DNA from: Gnetum montanum
Taxonomy: Eukaryota > Streptophyta > Gnetopsida > Gnetales > Gnetaceae
Assembly (NCBI GenBank): GCA_015680685.1
Contig: MNCI01027290.1
Span: forward strand, 153,441 to 217,440
Direction: 5' to 3'
Length of the DNA stretch: 64,000 bases
Shown here: in pieces, positions 1 through 9,645 of the stretch
How the letters are laid out: each line of letters opens with the position of its first letter
Numbering within the stretch: position 1 is the stretch's first letter
Notes under the pieces: generated by a model
What the model was told of the DNA's origin: nothing
The model's input: only the letters and a program-made list of their open reading frames with translations
The model's database searches: none
Position numbers and translations under genes: made by a program

Positions 1-2848
1 ATGCTGAGCAAACCTACTACTCTGGGAGGTTTGCTATACCACACGAGATGTAGGCAGTGTAGTGTAGTCAACAAAGTGAATGCAGTACGGTAAGCGATTG
101 GAGGCTTTCATCCTATAGGGTTCCAGAGGAACCGTCATTGCAACCAGTTTGCATCACCCAGTGCATAGACAAGCACAAGGGTGTCACATCTACACTAGTA
201 GGTGATGGGGTATAGAGAGCATGCAGGATTACCTGTGCTACGTAGAAAGTGCACAAAGGACCCTCCTTTTAGGGCCAAAAAATTGTAGCAACCAAAAACA
301 TTGGTCGTTGGAACACTGAGAGGTTATTGAGCATATAGCCTAACCTTGGATTCATGCGAGGGTCGTGCTAGAGAAAAATGGAAATGGGGTGCCCTGAATG
401 GTCTGGTCGATTAGACAGGGACTTAACCAGTGTACAATAACCTTTCATAAATGTTTGTTTTAAGGATGCTAGGTATGACTTAAGCGATAAGCAGCCAAGG
501 TAAACTAATAGAGAATAATGCAAAATATGATAATTGCAAAACAAAATGAAATAGGCTTGAGTGAGAAAGTGCACTGCCCTAAGATTGGGGGATCTGATCT
601 TTATTTGGTTGAAAGGTGTGCACCTGGTATGCAATACTGGAGAGGCATAACTTACAATAGAATAGTATGGTCACATGTCTTAGACTGCTGCCAGTGGCCT
701 ACTAACGGGAACTGGTGAGCTGGTGCTTACTGGGCGAGGAGAGATCCAGGAGTGTTGCTACTGGGGTTTGTCACTTGTTAACCTTCTGCTTGCTAGTCTC
801 TATTCCAAAGTCGATCAACAGAAAGCCAAGTGCTAAGATGCTAATTGCAAGAAAGCCAAAAATGCCCAAAAATGCTAGAAGCCAACCTTTAAAAGATAAC
901 CCTTTGAACGTTGTTTGCAAGGGTATTTATAGATCCAGAAGTGTGAGAGAAATGTGGTTTGGATGCCATGTGTCTTGGGTCCCACAAAGTGCAAACATGA
1001 TTATGCAATGCTACTTTGTAATGTTGTGTTGCAGTGGTGTGTTACGCTGTAGTGTGATGCTGAACGTGAAACTTGCTATACTGTGACCATACTATTCAAG
1101 ATGCATGTGCCAAAATCCAGTGAACTACCATGTTTGTTACAAAGAATGCCAAGAGAAAAGTGGAGCCTATGCTTTAGGACTACGTCTTCCCTACTCTTGT
1201 GAGTAGGGTCAAGCATAGGGACAAGTTTGGGAATAATTAGTGGGATGCAAAGCAAAGCAAACTTGTTGGTTCTATCCATTGAAGAGATGCTAAGATGGGA
1301 GTGACCATTGCCAATAAGCTCTAGAGCTAACCGGAGACATCTTGATGATTACATGTGAGTGTTATGCTACTTAGACTGTCCAGCGTGTTGGCATAGTGTA
1401 GACACCTGCATGCTACCCTGTGCTATGTTACTTAGCATAGCATAGTGTAGCCACCTATTTTGAGACAAGACCTACTTGAAAGCTAAAAATGCCTATTTAA
1501 GGCCTAGCCAAGTAACTAACTACAACCCTATCTTTCATGTTGAAAGGTCCTAGGACCTGCAGATTTCATCCTTGGGACACTTTTGTGCTTTGTGTCCTTG
1601 CTACACTATGTTACGCTGTGTAGTGTATCATAGTGTAGCAGTTGGTGTGACATGCATCCTTGCTTGATTTGCAATACTTTGTCAAGATATTCTACGTAGG
1701 GCCTGAGGGGTGAAGCGAGATAGGTAGTCTTGTAGGTCTGAATGTGGCCAAGTGTAATCCCTTTGCTAGGAACCACTTGGCAGGGGACCTTTATTCATTC
1801 TATCCCTGCTATGCTATGCTATGATGCATAGCGTAGCACCTAGTTTGGCTTGAATTCTGACTTTCGTTGCAAACATTTTGTCACAAAATTTCAGTCATGT
1901 CCTGGTGTGGTAGTAGAGCAAACTTGTCTGACAGCTGAAGCATGGGCAAATATGCTTACTCCAGCAGAGCCATCTAACTGGGAGTACTATCAGAGTTCAT
2001 GCCTGCTACGCTGTGTTATGCTTCATAGTGTAGCATAGCGTAGCATTTGAATTGAAATGATTTCTAACAAAATGTACCACATTTTGTTACGTCATGTTGC
2101 TCAGGCATCAAGGATGAAGTAGGGTAGATATCTCAGAGAACTGAGTCGTTGTCAATTTGCATCTTGGGTGCTCAATCAGTCTTCTCAAGGCCTACTACGT
2201 TGTACAGCGTAGTAGGTCTCATAGTTAGAAAACTTGCTAAACTATTTAGTCCATCCTAAATACCTTCGACAGCTCCTAGCATGGTCCCTAGGTAGACCGT
2301 CAACCGGGACAAGTGCCAAGTTGGACAAGCTAAGGGGTGTAGCAAGCCTATTAGCCTAGGAGATAGAAAATTTACTAGAATGTACGGTCTACACCTAGTG
2401 TCTCTTTCATGCAAATCATCCTTGTGGCTAGGTGTCGTGTTAACTGTGATATAGAGTATGGCAGGCAAGTTCAGAATTAGCTTTGTAGGTGTTAGGACTT
2501 CTGGGATGTCATGTTGTTTACATGGTTCAACATGGCACCACGCTCATAGAGATCTTTGCCCAAATTTCAAGACTTTGTTGAAGCATCAGAGCCCTGAAAT
2601 TTATGGTGTTTCATTAGTCATTATGTGGAATGGTCTAGACCAATCAAAAGCTTGTAGAATGGGTGTTTCTATGAGATTCTATTTTAATGTTTGGAAAGCT
2701 AGTTCGCATTCCTTAGTGGATTCGAAAGGTACGTCCTTTTTTGTTAGTTCAACCAATGGTTTTTCTACCTTTGAAAAGTTCTCAATAAACCTTCTATAGT
2801 AGCTAGTGTGTCCAAGGAATGACCGGATATCTTTTATAGTTTCAGGTT
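1..2848. other. unassigned repeat-like DNA, no gene
   Basis: No open frame here looks like a protein; the frames are short and carry no recognisable motif. The DNA is rich in variants of the words TGCTACGCTATG and CATAGTGTAGCA, many arranged as hairpins (annotated separately). It could be a long LTR or untranslated part of an unrecognised retroelement that continues to the left of the window. It has no visible similarity to the LTRs further right and stops being readable at the assembly gap. Confidence 0.5.
1189..2216. repeat. six hairpins spaced about 200 bp
   Basis: Inverted repeats lie at 1189-1208 (8-bp perfect arms CCCTACTC/GAGTAGGG), 1413-1450 (15-bp arms, 13 matching), 1599-1640 (12-bp perfect arms TGCTACACTATG/CATAGTGTAGCA), 1807-1838 (13-bp arms, one T-G), 2004-2045 (12-bp arms) and 2191-2216 (12-bp arms, one T-G). 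Their centres are about 233, 188, 203, 202 and 179 bp apart. Between hairpins only weak similarity is visible, such as the TTGCAA..TTTGTCA words near 1670 and 1868. This suggests a very diverged tandem repeat or a preserved spacing. Function unknown. Confidence 0.6.
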
Positions 2849-3463
2849 NNNNNNNNNNNNNNNNNNNNNNNNNNNNNNNNNNNNNNNNNNNNNNNNNNNN
2901 NNNNNNNNNNNNNNNNNNNNNNNNNNNNNNNNNNNNNNNNNNNNNNNNNNNNNNNNNNNNNNNNNNNNNNNNNNNNNNNNNNNNNNNNNNNNNNNNNNNN
3001 NNNNNNNNNNNNNNNNNNNNNNNNNNNNNNNNNNNNNNNNNNNNNNNNNNNNNNNNNNNNNNNNNNNNNNNNNNNNNNNNNNNNNNNNNNNNNNNNNNNN
3101 NNNNNNNNNNNNNNNNNNNNNNNNNNNNNNNNNNNNNNNNNNNNNNNNNNNNNNNNNNNNNNNNNNNNNNNNNNNNNNNNNNNNNNNNNNNNNNNNNNNN
3201 NNNNNNNNNNNNNNNNNNNNNNNNNNNNNNNNNNNNNNNNNNNNNNNNNNNNNNNNNNNNNNNNNNNNNNNNNNNNNNNNNNNNNNNNNNNNNNNNNNNN
3301 NNNNNNNNNNNNNNNNNNNNNNNNNNNNNNNNNNNNNNNNNNNNNNNNNNNNNNNNNNNNNNNNNNNNNNNNNNNNNNNNNNNNNNNNNNNNNNNNNNNN
3401 NNNNNNNNNNNNNNNNNNNNNNNNNNNNNNNNNNNNNNNNNNNNNNNNNNNNNNNNNNNNNNN
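2849..3463. other. assembly gap (615 N)
   Basis: Run of N. Reading frames that cross it are artefacts. The minus-strand Athila-like element enters the gap from the right within its RT amino-terminal region and is not seen on the left side. Confidence 0.99.
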
Positions 3464-3960
3464 GTTAATTCGGGATATGACCAAGTGAAGGCTTTCGACC
3501 ATTTGTTTATCACCTTCAGCAGTCTCTCTTTCTGTTGAGGAGTGAGCTTTGCGCTAATAATTACTGGTTTTCCATTCTTGAGAAATGTGTACTCCATACT
3601 GGTGGGCAATGGTTTTAACTCAAGGGGCTCTTGCTTAAACTTATCAGGGATTTCCAACTTCCTCCAATTAATATTTTCAATGTTAAGACTTGGAAGTTGG
3701 CGATGGACTTACTCTAATGTGTCTATGCTATTGATGTAATTGCAAGCTAAACCCTTAGTTGGTTCCATGCATATAGTTGAACTGCTCTCTTGATCAGTTG
3801 TCAACCACTGGGTGCCTTCTTATCTTGTGGTTGCTGCATACAGGCATCTTTGTATATTAGTCACTTGTGCACACTGATTGCATGCATGCAATGTTAAGCG
3901 TTGTACAAACTAGGACTTCTACATGCAATTACACTCTGTGTCACTGTATGCGATGCATAG
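3464..3960 (-). pseudogene. RT amino-terminal linker of Athila-like pol, cut by gap
   Basis: The minus frame starting near 3657 reads through the segment that precedes reverse transcriptase in Athila/Tat-like elements, with motif LKPLPTSMEYTFLKNGKPVI followed by a helix-rich stretch and KAFTWSYPEL just before the gap. The same segment is present in element 2 at about 46190-46345, which confirms the assignment. The catalytic palm would lie in or beyond the gap. The frame is open for 63 codons before the Ns, but it cannot be called functional because upstream gag and protease are broken. Product if intact: the RNA-dependent DNA polymerase that copies the element's RNA inside virus-like particles. 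Confidence 0.8.
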
Positions 3961-3989
3961 AACTTTCTTCTTCTCAATCTTCCCAAACT

Positions 3990-4480
3990 TATTTTCCTTT
4001 GATATTTAGAGGGAAAGATCACAGATTCCTAGGTGCACGTCACTTGTGCTTAGCCATGCTCTTTCCATTATGATTGGGAAGTTCTCCTTACCGTTGTTCA
4101 CTTGAATTACTAGGAAGTCAACTGGATATGACCACCCACAAACAATGGTGATAATGTCCTCCACTAGCCCTAATGGAATAGTGATGGACTGGTTGACCAA
4201 CTCTAAATGAATGTTACTCTTTTTTAGTGGAGGCAGGTTTTAGGCTTTGTACATTTTTTGAGAGATTAGGTTGACACCAGAACTTGAATCGAAAAGATCC
4301 TTGCATAGTTCATTCCTAGCGATTTGTAGATATATAAGAGAACTCCCAGGATTGGAGAATTTTCTAGGAAGATGGCCAGCCTTAATCCAATCAGTGATGG
4401 AATGAGTTAACATGATCATATGCATTGGGCATGGTGTTTGGCGTAAAGGGAGTTTCAACTTTTTGATTGGTAATGAGGTA
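3990..4480 (-). pseudogene. aspartic protease of Athila-like element
   Basis: The minus frames between 4480 and 4006 encode a retropepsin-like domain. The block TDWIKAGHLPRKFSNPG comes first, the active-site region reads LFDSSSGVNLISQKM, and SITIPLGLVEDI then FPIIMERAW follow. The family active site is D-S/T-G. Here the third position is Ser rather than Gly, as in element 2, whereas element 1 keeps DSG. The protease would cut the Gag-Pol polyprotein. A stop after the active-site region (near 4240) and a frame change separate the two halves, so the gene is dead. It lies directly downstream of gag and upstream of the RT linker on the same strand. Confidence 0.8.
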
Positions 4481-4499
4481 TCTAAAGGATTAGCCGCTT

Positions 4500-6944
4500 G
4501 TGGTTGCAAGGGCTTAGTTGGACTATTGGTTCTAAAGAAAGGTCTTTTCTTCATGCAGTTGTCAGAACCAATAGTAGAGTGAGAGTTAATAGCCCTTGTA
4601 GCATTACATTGCTGCAGGTGGGTAGGGAGTTCACCCTGCATAACTGGAGTAGGTGGTAATGGAGATATGGATGGAAGAGGTGCAGCCAGATGGGAAGGAT
4701 AGTATGTCTGTGGAACATCACCCCTAGGAGAAGGAGTCCTATGGTACTCACGGGCTTGGTAGTGAGGTTGAGGAGTAATGTGACTTGTAAAGTCACGTGA
4801 AGAGATTGGCTGTTGCACATAATATCCATATGGGTCAGGCTAATGGAAAGGATACTATTGTTGTGGTGGTGCCATTCCCCATGATTGTGGATGCTACCAT
4901 TGTTGATACTACTCACTTGGTTATGGTGGAGTTCCACTTGGATAATATGTTAAGGGTTGGTGGAACTATCTTGGGTTACCTTGAGGATAAGGTAACCTTT
5001 GGGGTGTCTACCTTTTGTTCAATATTGGGTTGAGTGCATACACCCTAAACTCTTGCAGATGTGAGATTATAGGGCAACATCCCTTAGGATGGTCATATTA
5101 GCATATCTCGCATCCACTATTAGTGTCTGTATCCAAATCTACAACCTCTTCAACGATGGAAACTTTGCCCTTACCCTTGTTACATGCATATTCAGTTTCT
5201 CTTTTTTTTTCTCTTTTTGTATTCACTACCTTGCTCTCTAGAATCCTCTACTATTTTGAGAATGGTTTGAAATCTATTATTTAGGGAGTCCCACATTTGG
5301 TCTACATTTTTCAATACTTCCAATGCAATTTTTTGAATAGGAAAATTTTTCCTATTCACCATCTCTTCGAGTGGTGACTCTTCTTCATCCTCAAAAAATC
5401 TTACTCCCTTCTTTCAGAGAGAAGGATCTTTGTTATATTCCTCCACACTCTCTCTTTTCTATAAGTCACCTTTGTCTTTAGCAACTTTCTTCAATAATCT
5501 TTGTACTTGATGGGTCCTAAGCTTGGATAGTCTTCCTTGGGTATAAGTCCCAATGGTTCTTCGTGTTTCATGCCTAAGTCCAACTATGAGATGGTGTAGT
5601 TGATCCCTCTATGAATAACCATGGCTGGGACAATGACGTAACAGTGCATAATATCGGCCCATGGCAACATCCAAGGGTTTATGTCCTCCTTGTTTCTAGC
5701 CTTGGATTTGCTTTCATAGGTTGGACACTTGGGAGTACATTTGGTACTTAACATTGAACAATTCTAACATGGTACTCCACCTACGAATGGATTTTTGTTC
5801 TAAGGACCAGCACTAGCTTTCCACTTCTTTGATTAGTGTCCATGGAAACAACTTTAATTTTTTCCATTCATTTTCTATGTATTATAAGGCACATGCATCA
5901 TGAAATGCTTGTAGATGATTTTGAGGATCAGTGTTGTATCCCCCTTCAAATTGTGGGATATTGTTCATGTCTAATCTCTTGATTCTACTATCCTTTTGGT
6001 GCCTTGTTGGGATCCTAACAGCCTTAGTTATGTCTAACATACTTCAAGTAGTGAGTAGGGGTTCATCGTGATCATCTCGTCTATGGTGTCTATGATGCCC
6101 ATGTTGTTCCCTACTCTCTCTTCTTTCACGGTGTGTTTCTCTAGAGTGCCCTCATCCCCTTTCTCAACTATTTTATCTATGACTTCCATTTCACCTACCC
6201 TTATCCTCATGGTCTTTTTCTTTGTGACTGCATCTATATCTTGAAGAAGAGGATGAAGGAGATGATGAAGGTGAAGAATGAGGACTGTCACCATGTTAGT
6301 GCCTACTTCCTTCTCTTTGATGGTCATGGTCTCGATCGCGATTACAGTCGGAATGTCCATCTTTGTCATGTGTTCATGTTCCTTTTTTAGATCTTTTATG
6401 TCTATTAGTACTAGAATCCAGGTTATGGATAGTTGAGTAAAGATTCTGATACACAACCCCTTGACCAAAGTCAATGGGAGGAACATCATTGTGTGGGTGA
6501 CTGCCTGAGGCAGGTTCACCACCCTCATTTTCTTAGGACATGTGGGACATTCTACGACAACTTTCCCTTCATGGATTCATGACGTCTCTCTTGTTGTAAA
6601 TCTCTTTGATGCTATGCCTCGGTGGGTCGATACTCTCTTGAGTCATGATCATGCACAACGTATTCTGCCTTTAAGTGCTGCATACCAATTCATGTGAGAT
6701 CACAAAGAAGCATGCTTGGGACTGAGTGATTAGGGAGTAACACTATGTTACCTTCTAAATCTTGCCAATGCAGTTGTTCATCTTGGTAAAGGATAAAGGT
6801 AAATTTTGGTATATACTCATTAGTATGAACATATACCATGCAAAACTATTGAAGAACTGGCAGATTATCATGTGTACTACATCTCTGATTGTTCCTTGTA
6901 TCAGACCAAGGCGATGAAACACTTTTGTATGAAGAAGAAGACAT
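4500..6944 (-). pseudogene. gag of minus-strand Athila-like element
   Basis: The start ATG (6944-6942) follows the 5' leader and opens with a Ser-rich MSSSSYKSVSS, very like element 2's start. Then comes the HTNEYIPKFTFIL block shared by all three Athila-like gags here, a His/Arg/Ser/Asp-rich hydrophilic stretch (about 6150-6420), a capsid-like region, and a Pro/Tyr/Gln-rich tail around 4560-4900. Gag would form the virus-like particle and package RNA. Many stops and frame changes break it, so it is a fossil. The reading frames of opposite strand and other phase in this interval are shadows. Confidence 0.8.
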
Positions 6945-7071
6945 GATTGTCTATTCAGTGTGCAATGTATTATATATTATTATATATATTTTTTCTTGTA
7001 ACCAACCCTAAGGGTTTGTTCCAATGATGAGAAAGATTTCCTAAGTTCTAATTAGTGCACAAATAACAAAG

Positions 7072-7089
7072 TCCCTGCAATGATGCTAA
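7072..7089 (-). promoter_or_regulatory. primer binding site, tRNA-Asp type
   Basis: The 18 bases next to the LTR edge, read on the minus strand, are TTAGCATCATTGCAGGGA. They resemble the complement of the 3' end of plant tRNA-Asp (TGGCGCCGTTGCCGGGGA), the primer used by Athila-type elements. Most differences are C to T or G to A changes. Confidence 0.65.
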
Positions 7090-7908
7090 TGATGAGTGGC
7101 GAGGTATTCCTATGCTCAACTGTATGAATACGAGCGTCCACGCATGATTCGGTCGAATTGCAAGGACTAAGTGCTTACGTGCCTTTGTGGAACAAGGATG
7201 GGTTGATCAATCATTGTCTTTCCAAGCTTACTTGTATAGCACTATTGTATGGTTAAGTAAACTTGAGGTACAAGATTTTTATAGTTTTTAAATTTTTATG
7301 TCCTAGTGCTACAAAGGGAGGAGAGAGATAACTAAGTAGCTATATTTAATTTAACTACTTAACTATGCTTTAACTATTCCTAACACCATCATCCATTCTC
7401 ACTTGCATTACACATCTTGCACTAGTGCAACACTATTGGGATTACCAAATGCTAATAGTTATTGGGTTACCAAGTGTTACATGCATGCTCGAAGTGATCG
7501 TATTGAGTGTACTTAGAAGAGTTGTAGGGAGAGAGAGAGAACATTAATTAAATAAGGAAAGCATTAAGTAATAGTAATTAACATTAATTAATCTATTTTG
7601 AATACTACAAGGTTTATCATGAAATTTATCTTTATTGCCGTACACAAGGTGTGCTCATGTACACAATGCTCAAATAAAGATCTGTTCACTTTATGACTCC
7701 TACTATAGGCACTTAGAAATAATTCTATTTTTGGAAAGGGAAACAGGCAAGAGTTTGGGTAAGGGACTAAGACTAACTATGCAAACCAAGTGCACCCACC
7801 TCTTATTTATAGGCAACGAGGTAGGCTCTGATATCACATACGTGATATCACTTGGAAGGCTCTAATATCACGTACGCGATATCGCAGATGTGAGATCGCG
7901 ATTGATCA
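7090..7908 (-). repeat. 5' LTR of the minus-strand Athila-like element
   Basis: Read on the minus strand it begins TGATCAATCGCGATC and ends CCACTCATCA, as do the LTRs of elements 1 and 2. The TATA box TATAAATA is at 7811-7804 and a GATATC array lies just upstream of it. The body resembles the LTR of element 2. The palindrome array, with GTACGCGATATCG words, resembles that of element 1, so the LTR looks mosaic. The open frame on the plus strand at 7635-7865 is only an antisense shadow, also present antisense in element 2's 3' LTR. Confidence 0.85.
7822..7908 (-). promoter_or_regulatory. GATATC palindrome array in LTR U3
   Basis: Four GATATC/GATATT-type sites with flanking CACGTA/GTACGC words sit between the LTR start and the TATA box. 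One unit is the palindrome TGATATCACATACGTGATATCA. The position suggests promoter-proximal protein binding sites or a hairpin, but function is not shown. Confidence 0.55.
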
Positions 7909-7913
7909 CACAC

Positions 7914-8319
7914 ATTTGTAACTTGAATGTTGGTTATTAATATTTCATAGAAAGGTTGTGACTGTTCTTAAGTTATGAATCATACCTTTTTATTATGAAT
8001 TAATTAAGAGTGATTATAAATGGTCTTAATGGATTACAAAAATAATGATTATACATTGATTTAAAAGTATATTCTAATACTTTTCTTTAAGCATTAGTTT
8101 TGTAATGTTATTTATTATTTGTTGTGAAGTTGATGAGTGAACATGAACGTTTATGAGTACCTAAAAATTTATGATGGCCAGTCATAAAGAATAATATATT
8201 CATAAGAATTGATAGACTTACTTGCCTTCACTCATGAGTTTGTGAAAAAGGTCAAATAGTAAATGAACCATTAAGAACACAAGAACTAGATCTTTATTCA
8301 TCATCAAGATAATAGTACA
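7914..8319. other. AT-rich spacer, nothing recognised
   Basis: Sequence between the minus-strand LTR and the end of the coiled-coil pseudogene. It is AT-rich, with no convincing reading frame or repeat. Confidence 0.5.
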
Positions 8320-8383
8320 TTATGAAGTATCAATATGAGAAATAGATAAGATAGACTTCGTTTCAACAATAAAAGAGGATGAT
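8320..8383 (-). pseudogene. last exon end of coiled-coil gene, split by element 1
   Basis: On the minus strand this segment continues, in the same frame, the coiled-coil reading frame seen at 16760-15943 on the other side of element 1. It ends at a TAA at 8322-8320. The five bases 8379-8383 (ATGAT) are duplicated at 15943-15947 as the target site of element 1. When one copy is removed mentally, the frame runs through without a shift, so the insertion struck coding sequence near the carboxyl end. The ending residues are Ser/Thr/Ile-rich. Function unknown. Confidence 0.6.
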
Positions 8384-8390
8384 TGATGGG

Positions 8391-8521
8391 CCACGATATC
8401 CCATGAGCTACGATATCACGTACGCGATATGGCGGCCATTGCGATATCACATTCCTAGCGATATTGCGTACGTGATATCGCGTCGTCCCCTGTGATATCA
8501 CGTACACAATATCACAATCCG
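8391..8521 (+). promoter_or_regulatory. GATATC palindrome array in U3 of element 1
   Basis: About eight GATATC, GATATT, GATATG or AATATC cores, many within CACGATATC, GCGATATCGC or CACGTACGCGATATC contexts, every 14-18 bp. The array ends ten bases before the TATA box, a place where enhancer sites of LTR promoters usually lie. The 3' LTR has only three cores in 14938-14978. The two LTRs were identical when inserted, so the array length has changed since. A role in transcription is inference. Confidence 0.6.
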
Positions 8522-8531
8522 TTGCCATATC

Positions 8532-8539
8532 TATAAATA
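8532..8539 (+). promoter_or_regulatory. TATA box of element 1 LTR
   Basis: TATAAATA followed by AGAGGC. The same core occurs in the 3' LTR at 14993-15000, in both LTRs of element 2 (42263-42270, 55855-55862) and, inverted, at 7804-7811. This is the likely promoter of the genomic transcript. Confidence 0.75.
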
Positions 8540-9500
8540 AGAGGCAACACTCCCCTTATTCCTCATCCTAGGCTAGAAGTAGGGAAACTCGGGTAGATTG
8601 ATCACTCCAGAGTTAGAATATTTCCCATGTGCCCGCAGTAGGAGTCCCCAAGTGAACGGATCTTTATTCGAGAAGCTTTGTACCTGAACGCAAGTTGTGT
8701 ACGACAATAAAGACAAGCTTTGTGGATAAACCTTGCAGTTCATGGAATAGGTTTTATTACATGTTATTTCCTACCTATTATTTATTACATGTTATTTATT
8801 GCTTTCTTTTAGTAATGCGGTATGAGTACGACTTGACTACGAGCATCTCAGTGTGACTACTTGGTAACCCAGTGGCATATCTAGGATCTACGCTTGGTAA
8901 TCCCAGTGGTAGTTGTGCACCAGGATGTGTACGGTTAGTTAAAGAATCGGCTGCTCATCGCACTTAGGCTAAATTAGGTTCTCTCACCCTTATCTCCTCG
9001 TAATGCGGGATGAGTACGACTTGGTTATGAGCATTTACAGATGTGTACGGATAATCAAGGAATGAATGCTCATCACGTTTAGGTTAGTTAAGTGGCTCAG
9101 TACAACCACTTCGTGCACATGCATTATGCGTGGTGATCCCAGTAACGATTAGCATTTGGTAGCTGTGGTTGCATAGTTCAGGGTGTGTACGGTAAGTGGG
9201 AACGGATACTGACGCTAGGTAATTTAGACTTAGTGCATTAGTTAGAGTTAGTACTTAGTTTCTCAACCCTTCACTATTAGCGTAGAAGACATAAAACAAA
9301 AAATAATATAAAAATAATATACCTCAGACATGCTTAACCATACACCGTGACAAATACAAGTAAGTCTAGGAAGACAACGAATAATTAACCCTAAGTGTTC
9401 CATGGGGTGTGTAGGCATTTGGTTTGTGGAGTTTGACCGGATCGTGCGTGCGACGCTTGTATTCGTATGGTTGAGTGTAGGGATACCCACCACTCATCAT

Positions 9501-9518
9501 AGGTGCCGTTGCTGGGGA
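9501..9518 (+). promoter_or_regulatory. primer binding site, tRNA-Asp type
   Basis: AGGTGCCGTTGCTGGGGA lies one base after the LTR end. It matches the complement of the plant tRNA-Asp 3' end (TGGCGCCGTTGCCGGGGA) at 15 of 18 positions. Athila elements use this primer. Confidence 0.85.
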
Positions 9519-9645
9519 CTAAGTGTTTGTACGTCAAATAGAACATAAAAGAAATCACTCAAATTGTTGGGAGCCTTAATGAACCTTCGAGTTAATTAAT
9601 TAAATAAGAATTTATATAACGGAGAAATAGCACACCGATAAAAAA

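Larger units (their letters stand above)
3464..7908 (-). mobile_element. Athila-like Ty3/gypsy element, 5' half
   Basis: Read on the minus strand, this is LTR (7908-7090), primer site (7089-7072), gag (from 6944), protease (about 4480-3990) and the linker into RT (to 3464), then the gap. The protein and LTR sequences match elements 1 and 2 of this window in order and content. The remaining pol and the 3' LTR are absent: no similar LTR lies left of the gap, so the element is truncated there or mis-assembled. Five bases next to the outer LTR edge are CACAC (7909-7913); the matching target copy cannot be tested. Confidence 0.85.
8384..9499 (+). repeat. 5' LTR of element 1
   Basis: Starts TGATGGGCCACGATATC and ends CCACCACTCATCA. 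U3 carries a GATATC array (8391-8521) directly upstream of TATAAATA (8532-8539). An AATAAA signal is at 8706-8711. It is 100 bp longer than the 3' LTR: about 82 bp from the array, and most of the rest from a duplicated TATTTATTACATGTT stretch near 8770. Confidence 0.95.

Noticed and set aside
715-1086. 123-codon frame near the left edge
   Set aside because: No motif, it overlaps repeat words of the hairpin region, and no supporting homology is visible.
2806-3657. Long frames of 220-271 codons crossing 2849-3463
   Set aside because: They consist mainly of N; only the right-hand piece (RT linker on the minus strand) is real sequence.
7635-7865. Plus-strand frame similar to a minus-strand frame at 55801-56064
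   Set aside because: Both are antisense readings of related LTRs; the similarity comes from LTR homology, not from a protein.
9263-9493. Minus frame similar to that at 15710-15943
   Set aside because: Antisense readings of the two LTRs of element 1.
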